In this document: positions 61,701 to 64,000 of the stretch, piece after piece
How the letters are laid out: the number at the start of each line of letters is the position of its first letter
Numbering within the stretch: the first letter of the stretch is position 1
NCBI GenBank assembly: GCA_002894685.1
Contig: NCRC01000002.1
Coordinates: 1 to 64,000, forward strand
Length of the DNA: 64,000 nucleotides
Reading direction: 5' to 3'
From: Salinivenus lutea
GTDB lineage: Bacteria > Bacteroidota > Rhodothermia > Rhodothermales > Salinibacteraceae
Notes under the pieces: generated by a model
What the model was told of the DNA's origin: nothing
The model's database searches: none
What the model saw: the letters and a program-made list of their open reading frames with translations, nothing else
Translations under genes and position numbers: made by a program

Positions 61701-64000
61701 GGTCGGCATCAAGGCCAAAAAAGAACGACTCTACGTCGTCGTCTCCGGTGGCGACTACCCGAAGTTCTGCCGACCCGCGCTGCTGATTCCAGCGCCACTG
61801 AAGCGAATAGTCTGCCTCTGGGCTCGTGTCCGGGTCAAAGGTGAAAACGCGCCGCACATTTTCCCCACTTGATGTGGTGAGACGGACTTCGACGAATGAA
61901 TTATGCCCATCTTCGAGAGAGACCGTCTCCTCGTACGGCGAGGAGTCCGAGACTGTGGGCGCATCGAAGTCGTCAGACGAACTGAGGTTATCCCCCGCGG
62001 AGGTTCGGGTTTCTACGTCTTCGACCAGTCCATCTGGGTCCTCAACCGTGAAAGTGACGCGGCCGGTCCCTTTTGGGTCCTCCTGGGCTTTTGCGGAGAC
62101 TGAGGGCCGCACGTCGGGAAGCGTAGCTTCGAAAGTGGGCACCTCAAACGTCTCGTCGAACGGTGTCTGCTCCGCCGTGCCGCCCTGACCCGGCTCGCTG
62201 TAGGCTTCGGCAAGGACCCCGATGGTGTCGCCCGGACTGAGGACGACGGACGGGTTCAGAAGCTCCGTCGTCGACTGCGCGTCGACCTGAATGGTGTTGT
62301 CGACCGTGTCGTCGTTCCCCTTATCGAGCTCGAAGAGAAAACTCTTGGTGTCCTCGTCTCCTACGGCCAAAATTTCAGCCTCGACGGTTCCGCGGCTTTC
62401 GTTCCACGACCATTTGACCTGGTACTGGCCGTTCGGCACCGTGTCGATGTCGAAGGTCCACTTCCTGAAGACCTCGTCCACCTGCGGCCCTGTACGCAGG
62501 GCCAACTCGACAAACGAGTTGTGCTTCGCGACAAGGCCGACGTCGAGGCTGTAGGAGCCCGCGCCGGACCCGATCTGCGTCCAGGAATCCGACGGATCAA
62601 AGTTGGCGCCCTCTTTCGTCCGCGCTTCGACAGCCGTGACGATGTTGAGCGGATCGGACACCCGAAACTCGACGGTTCCTGTGCCGCCGTCCTGGTAACG
62701 GTCCACGTCGGTGATGACGGGCTCGACACGGGGCGTGCCGCCCCCGCCGTCGCCGGGCGGTGGAGGCGGGTCCGGGTCAATGAACCGGTCCAACACGCCC
62801 TCCATCGGCTCGCCGAGTGTAACCCGGACGACGGTCGAGGGCGAGCCGGCAGACAACTCCTTTTCCGTGGACGTGATGCGCGCCTCCACGTCCGTCCCGT
62901 CGTGCAGCTTCACGGTCGCCGCGTCGCCGAGCATGAGCTCCTCCCCTGTGTTCTCGAGGACCGAGAGGTCAACGACCTCGCCGTCAAAGGTTCGGGACGG
63001 GAGCCCGCCCTCCTCGGCCATGTGGTCGGCGCCGCGCTGCCAGAGCCCACGGGGTCCCATGTACGGGGCGTATTGGACAGCGGTCGATGTGGGGGCCACC
63101 ACGGCCGCGTCGAGGTAGAATGTCGTGTCGGGCTCGAGCTTGGTCACCTTCAAAAAGATCGTGCCGGCGGCCGGCTGCGCGCCCTGGATCGTGTACCCCC
63201 GAAGCGTATCCTCCCCGCCCTCAATCGTCTGGTCAGGGGGGTATTCCGTCCCCTCACTGTCAACCAGCTGCACCTGGAGGCGCCCCGTTTGCACGCGAAG
63301 AGCGACGTGGACGGAGAGCGTCGGGCCCTCCTCCTCCGGGTCGAAGACGAATGAAGAGGACCGAACCCCCTCTTCCTCGTCCGCCGCCGTAGTTTCAACC
63401 TTGATTGCTCCGTCCCCGTGCCGGGAATAATCGCGGCCGCTTGCAATCGAGAGCGCTGTATTTGAGCCGAGGGCGGCCCACCCGGTCAGCGTGTCCGCCG
63501 CCGCGTTCACCCCGCCTCGCTCCAGGAGGTTTTCGTAGGGGGCCACGTTGGAAAACCGCTTCGCCTTTGTGCGCTCCCCGATCGTATTGGCGGCGTCCGT
63601 GTCCGTGAGTTCGATCAGATCATCCCCGCCCGCATCCAGAAAGAGGAGCACCGACCAGTCGCTCACGTCGCCGGCAACCGTTAAAACATCCGGCCGGGTG
63701 GTGCTCTGGACCTCGCGGACGTCTCCGCTCCCGTCCGTGACTTTTGCGCGCAAAAGGACCCCGTCCTTCCAGAACGCCCGGTTCTCTAGCGTAATGGTCG
63801 TCCTGTTTGCGCCGGAGTCGTAGGTGGCCGTGTCGATGGGGAAGCGGGCCCCGGCCATCGTGCGGGTCTGGTCGTCTTGCCCCGACAGGGGCAGGAGCGC
63901 CGAAAAGAACTGGTCAGTCCGCTGCCGGTCGCGAAGCGAGAGGCGGTTGACGGTGTCGCCCTGCTGGTCCTCCCGTTCCCTAATGGTGCGATTCGTGGGG
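58780..64000 (-). CDS. Phage tail-tip / host-specificity protein with four long repeats, 5' end off the right edge
   Basis: The reading frame is open from the stop at 58780 to the window edge, beyond the internal ATG at 63858 (1,692 residues from there), so the gene is 5'-truncated by the window. Around 62725-60290 it encodes four tandem repeats of about 205 residues (markers VEDPDGLVEDVETRTSAG, HNSFVEVRL and DDVESFFFGLDADQDG variants), probably Ig-like fibre segments. A LamG-like domain follows (YLDGNGAYLPVEHSL, WHHLQVAWWAQETTTRLLIY), then a trimer-type stalk, then a C-terminal FN3 domain (VDLNWDAVSAGDLDGYRVYR). This layout fits a central tail fibre that recognises the host. It leads the visible tail operon. 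Confidence 0.75.
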   Translation of the reverse strand, partial: PTNRTIREREDQQGDTVNRLSLRDRQRTDQFFSALLPLSGQDDQTRTMAGARFPIDTATYDSGANRTTITLENRAFWKDGVLLRAKVTDGSGDVREVQSTTRPDVLTVAGDVSDWSVLLFLDAGGDDLIELTDTDAANTIGERTKAKRFSNVAPYENLLERGGVNAAADTLTGWAALGSNTALSIASGRDYSRHGDGAIKVETTAADEEEGVRSSSFVFDPEEEGPTLSVHVALRVQTGRLQVQLVDSEGTEYPPDQTIEGGEDTLRGYTIQGAQPAAGTIFLKVTKLEPDTTFYLDAAVVAPTSTAVQYAPYMGPRGLWQRGADHMAEEGGLPSRTFDGEVVDLSVLENTGEELMLGDAATVKLHDGTDVEARITSTEKELSAGSPSTVVRVTLGEPMEGVLDRFIDPDPPPPPGDGGGGTPRVEPVITDVDRYQDGGTGTVEFRVSDPLNIVTAVEARTKEGANFDPSDSWTQIGSGAGSYSLDVGLVAKHNSFVELALRTGPQVDEVFRKWTFDIDTVPNGQYQVKWSWNESRGTVEAEILAVGDEDTKSFLFELDKGNDDTVDNTIQVDAQSTTELLNPSVVLSPGDTIGVLAEAYSEPGQGGTAEQTPFDETFEVPTFEATLPDVRPSVSAKAQEDPKGTGRVTFTVEDPDGLVEDVETRTSAGDNLSSSDDFDAPTVSDSSPYEETVSLEDGHNSFVEVRLTTSSGENVRRVFTFDPDTSPEADYSLQWRWNQQRGSAELRVVATGDDDVESFFFGLDADQDGTNEETHAPDATATTQLINSTTTLSPGESVRVQARAYATAGQQGEEEENSFDEVIEVPTFEATSPDRRPSITIETYDQQLVNGQEKGVLHFTVDDPDGLLTQVDARTADGRNLDSGDGFSQVSPTDGTYEVEVGLAEQHDSFVEVALRVGGDLDDVRRVFSFDADRIPDASYQVEWQWNESRDTIECVVIGRGDEDTASYLVGVDPDQDNTLEDSAGADGRSADLIANPSVSLMPGQSIRVQGEAYGQTGQGGTVEADPLDVVVEVPPVQETLPAEERPTINATTSTSGSTGEVEWTVEDPDALMEDVEVRTASGRNLQATDDFAPPTDDTSPYSETVAIDPKHNSFIEVRVVTPSAVENVRQVFVFDADVTPEGSIQVRWFYDSTLPGIAAEVIATGDDDVQSWELFISDGDNDSEIHTVNAQSPTQQLNTSFGLDPGTEVTIGATAYAQQDGQGESTQVVNGTYVTMADVDAIADADGVVIEGKHILLDGATSVKGSLDVFPALSAGHPSLQRAVAQGGLKARVTFDHPNRASGSELTDPIEGRRYKLRGGANLVDDVGPHSVALYLDGNGAYLPVEHSLSSTSPNHFVAGWFRVPKGQGLGSTNVLWSYDASEYDRVYVDGNGVLKIRAFGTTYSSESAIVDSTWHHLQVAWWAQETTTRLLIYIDGQLVLNQDIDNANVSWSGTTRYLMIGVGSEAGSYDGTTGPADFLELYCQDLLVGKGWQWDNEEAIPAFSNPMGGQPTGTVHGDLLVEGTVRSQAIDVDEVFANTIQFTGSLHQQQSGNTLFAITAGENRRVYIADDAGNTTALLSKSGNLSINKISGYRETASSAADGGGESVPSGVKEYMQVETENGAGRVPVFDPPDTTPPSAPTNLSASDNPDFPAVDLNWDAVSAGDLDGYRVYRSQQSGGPYSQIRELEVTSTTDGDVTAGTTYYYVVTAFDESGNESGYSNESVATPTESDDGTLQ
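60290..62725 (-). repeat. Four tandem ~610-base repeats in the tail-tip gene
   Basis: Units begin near 62725, 62118, 61503 and 60873 and end near 60290. Each encodes the same order of motifs: RPS-type strand, DPDGL or DPDAL, HNSFVEVR, FDADxxP, a W..N..RG strand, GDDDV..F/Y, Q..NPS..LSPG. Similarity is clearer at protein than DNA level. Confidence 0.7.

Noticed and set aside
1-64000. CRISPR array or cas genes
   Set aside because: No regularly spaced direct repeats and no Cas-like proteins were found; the PIWI-fold protein is not part of a CRISPR locus.

Overview
The window reads as chromosomal DNA of a Salinibacter-like extreme halophile (Bacteroidota/Rhodothermota). The evidence is high G+C, very acidic proteins, C-terminal type IX secretion (Por) sorting domains, and start codons without clear Shine-Dalgarno sites. 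This is inferred from protein style; no rRNA or marker gene is present. Almost all genes are on the minus strand. The exceptions are an AbiE-like pair and a DUF433/DUF5615 pair.

Layout, left to right. 1-6.3 kb: a truncated secreted beta-helix protein, then a three-gene minus-strand cluster: a sigma-factor-like protein, an anti-sigma-like protein, and a membrane protein joining a Lon-like protease fold to FG-GAP repeats. 7.1-25 kb: defence genes. These are a frameshifted UvrD-type helicase with an N-terminal RelE-like domain, a 2,099-residue DUF1998 helicase with a nuclease-like C-terminus, a complete pPIWI-RE trio (PIWI-fold protein, DinG-type helicase, REase), and an AbiEi/AbiEii-like toxin-antitoxin pair. 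25-34.2 kb: three secreted surface proteins, one a FN3 lipoprotein and two carrying cohesin and dockerin modules with T9SS sorting tails. 34.5-37.1 kb: small toxin-antitoxin-type modules, several decayed. 37.3-39.2 kb: an RloA/RloB ATPase-TOPRIM pair in AT-richer DNA. 39.5-53.7 kb: a second defence block with DISARM-type methyltransferase DrmMI and SNF2 helicase DrmD. HepT/MntA and VapBC-type pairs lie between those two genes, and a YhaN-like SMC-type ATPase and a YhaO/SbcD-like nuclease lie upstream. 54.0-64 kb: a terminator, the 3' half of a tRNA-Lys(CTT) gene, and then a phage tail gene module that runs off the right edge. This layout fits the attR end of a prophage integrated in tRNA-Lys.

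The interpretation I find most interesting is that the YhaO/YhaN/DrmD/DrmMI block on the right and the DUF1998/UvrD helicases on the left are parts of one DISARM- or Druantin-related system, separated by successive insertions of other defence cassettes and surface genes. Two scraps of the 5' end of the DUF1998 helicase gene survive near the pPIWI-RE and AbiE cassettes, as expected if cassettes were exchanged at this gene. Many small genes are visibly decayed (UvrD helicase, VapC, DUF6883, an unknown gene, copies of an FG-GAP protein C-terminus), so this is an actively turning-over island.

No CRISPR array, rRNA operon, complete tRNA, intact transposase or integrase was seen.
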